Shown here piece after piece: positions 63,171-64,000 of a stretch of DNA of 64,000 bases (the stretch's first letter is position 1; each line of letters begins with the position of its first letter). Below the pieces are notes generated by a model, which had not been told where the DNA came from, did not search any database, and was given only the letters and a program-made list of their open reading frames with translations. Source of the stretch: Pseudomonas sp. S09G 359 (GTDB lineage: Bacteria; Pseudomonadota; Gammaproteobacteria; Pseudomonadales; Pseudomonadaceae); assembly GCF_002843605.1 (NCBI RefSeq), contig NZ_CP025263.1:936501-1000500 (forward strand), read 5' to 3'. The position numbers were made by a program, and so were the translations under genes.

Positions 63171-63263
63171 AATGTGGGAGGGGGCTTGCCCCCGATAGCG
63201 GTGCATCAGTCAATATCTACAGTGACTGACACTCTGCCATCGGGGGCAAGCCCCCTCCCACAT
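63171..63263. repeat. REPIN, GAGGGGGC type
   Basis: Arms AATGTGGGAGGGGGCTTGC... and ...GCAAGCCCCCTCCCACAT, with a TCAGTCA...TGACTGA centre. It sits between the convergent zapE and the GlxA-type regulator gene. Confidence 0.9.
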
Positions 63264-63285
63264 CTTTTACAGTGTTTGACCTGGC

Positions 63286-64000
63286 TTACGCGGCCTGCTG
63301 GAATTGCTGGCGGTATTGGTTCGGCGACAACTCGGTGTGCTGCCTGAACAGCCGCGCAAAGAAACTCGCATCGTCGTAACCCACCTCGTAACTGATGGTC
63401 TTGATGCTCTTGCGGCTGCCCGAGAGCAGGCCCTTGGCGGTTTCAATCCGCAGGCGTTGCAGGTAGTGCAGCGGCTTGTCGCCGGTGGCGGTCTGGAAGC
63501 GGCGCATGAAGTTGCGGATGCTCATGCCGTGTTCCCGAGCGACATCTTCAAAGCGGAACTTGTCGGCGAAATGTTCTTCGAGCCAGTGCTGGATCTGCAG
63601 GATGATCACGTCCTGGTGCAGCTTCTGCCCACCAAACCCGATGCGCCCAGGTGAATAGCTGCGCTGCACTTCATACAGAATGTCACGGGCCACGGCCTGG
63701 GCAATGTTGGCGCCGCAGAAACGTTCGATCAGGTAGATATACAGGTCGCACGCCGAGGTGGTGCCGCCGGCGCAATACAGGTTGTCGGCATCGGTGAGGT
63801 GCTTGTCCTGGTTGAGCTGAACGTTGGGGAAGCGTTCGCTGAAGGCATTGAAGAAGCGCCAGTAGGTGGTCGCCTCCTTGCCATCGAGCAGGCCGGCTTC
63901 GGCGAGCCAGAACACCCCGGTGGCCTCGCCGCAGAGTACGGCGCCGCGTGCGTGTTGTTCGCGCAGCCAGGGCAGCACTTGCGGGTAGCGCGTGCACAGG
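63286..64000 (-). CDS. GlxA-family AraC-type transcriptional regulator, C-terminal part (cut by window edge)
   Basis: The visible 237 residues contain the end of the DJ-1/PfpI (type 1 glutamine amidotransferase-like) domain, with VLCGEATGVFWLAEAGLLDG and ATTYWRFFNAFSERFP. Then comes the AraC helix-turn-helix pair (about the last 100 residues): RFEDVAREHGMSIRNFMRRF, ATGDKPLHYLQRLRIETAKG and ISYEVGYDDASFFARLFRQH. Such regulators often control catabolism of quaternary amines or amino acids. The target cannot be told, since the 5' part and neighbouring genes are outside the window. Confidence 0.93.
   Translation of the reverse strand, partial: LCTRYPQVLPWLREQHARGAVLCGEATGVFWLAEAGLLDGKEATTYWRFFNAFSERFPNVQLNQDKHLTDADNLYCAGGTTSACDLYIYLIERFCGANIAQAVARDILYEVQRSYSPGRIGFGGQKLHQDVIILQIQHWLEEHFADKFRFEDVAREHGMSIRNFMRRFQTATGDKPLHYLQRLRIETAKGLLSGSRKSIKTISYEVGYDDASFFARLFRQHTELSPNQYRQQFQQAA

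Overview
The window is chromosomal DNA of a Pseudomonas, most likely of the P. fluorescens group. The evidence is its high GC content, the many REP/REPIN palindromes with TGTGGGAGCGGGC or TGTGGGAGGGGGC heads, and a gene order that follows the P. aeruginosa PAO1 PA4438-PA4441 and PA4493-PA4528 backbone from memory (inverted here, with insertions). About 48 protein genes and one tRNA can be supported.

Layout. 1-3.4 kb: remnant type IV pilus locus (pilD partial, pilC, pilA and an O-antigen-ligase/pilin-glycosylase-like protein) next to tRNA-Thr(CGT); pilB is not in its usual place. 3.7-11.5 kb: a small DUF6388-like protein, nadC, a DUF1631 protein, ampD-ampE, a chemotaxis receptor and a small zinc-ribbon membrane protein. 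11.4-19 kb: tatD, the fructose repressor cra/fruR and the divergent fruB-fruK-fruA phosphotransferase operon. 19-28.7 kb: a Tat-exported PhoD-like phosphatase, the piuB/piuA/piuC siderophore group with a Sel1 protein, and ornithine decarboxylase speC behind a leader that contains a terminator-like hairpin. 29-35.4 kb: an OpuC-type osmoprotectant ABC transporter, prfC and two tiny acidic exported proteins. 35.5-48.2 kb: a dipeptide transport cluster with four substrate-binding proteins, an OprD-family porin and dppBCDF. 48.2-57.2 kb: two large toxin-like genes flanking the conserved SIMPL-roxS-roxR block. 57.4-64 kb: a YddA/SbmA-like ABC protein, a YhcB/ZapG protein, an alpha/beta hydrolase, trpS, zapE and a partial GlxA-type regulator.

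Most of the window is core metabolism and transport. The fru genes import and phosphorylate fructose under Cra control. piuABC takes up a ferric siderophore and reduces the iron. opdP-dpp moves di- and tripeptides across both membranes. ampD-ampE recycle cell wall muropeptides. roxSR is a redox-sensing two-component pair.

The most unusual content is the pair of large proteins at 48261-51572 and 54555-57203. They share a dermonecrotic-toxin-like (DUF6543-type) scaffold but carry different C-terminal ends; one end looks like a HYD1-type ADP-ribosyltransferase. Both have N-termini with type III effector character, and both are preceded by a hrp-box-like promoter with the same 16-nt spacer. Neither has an adjacent immunity-like gene. 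They look like horizontally gained effectors placed into an otherwise conserved backbone.
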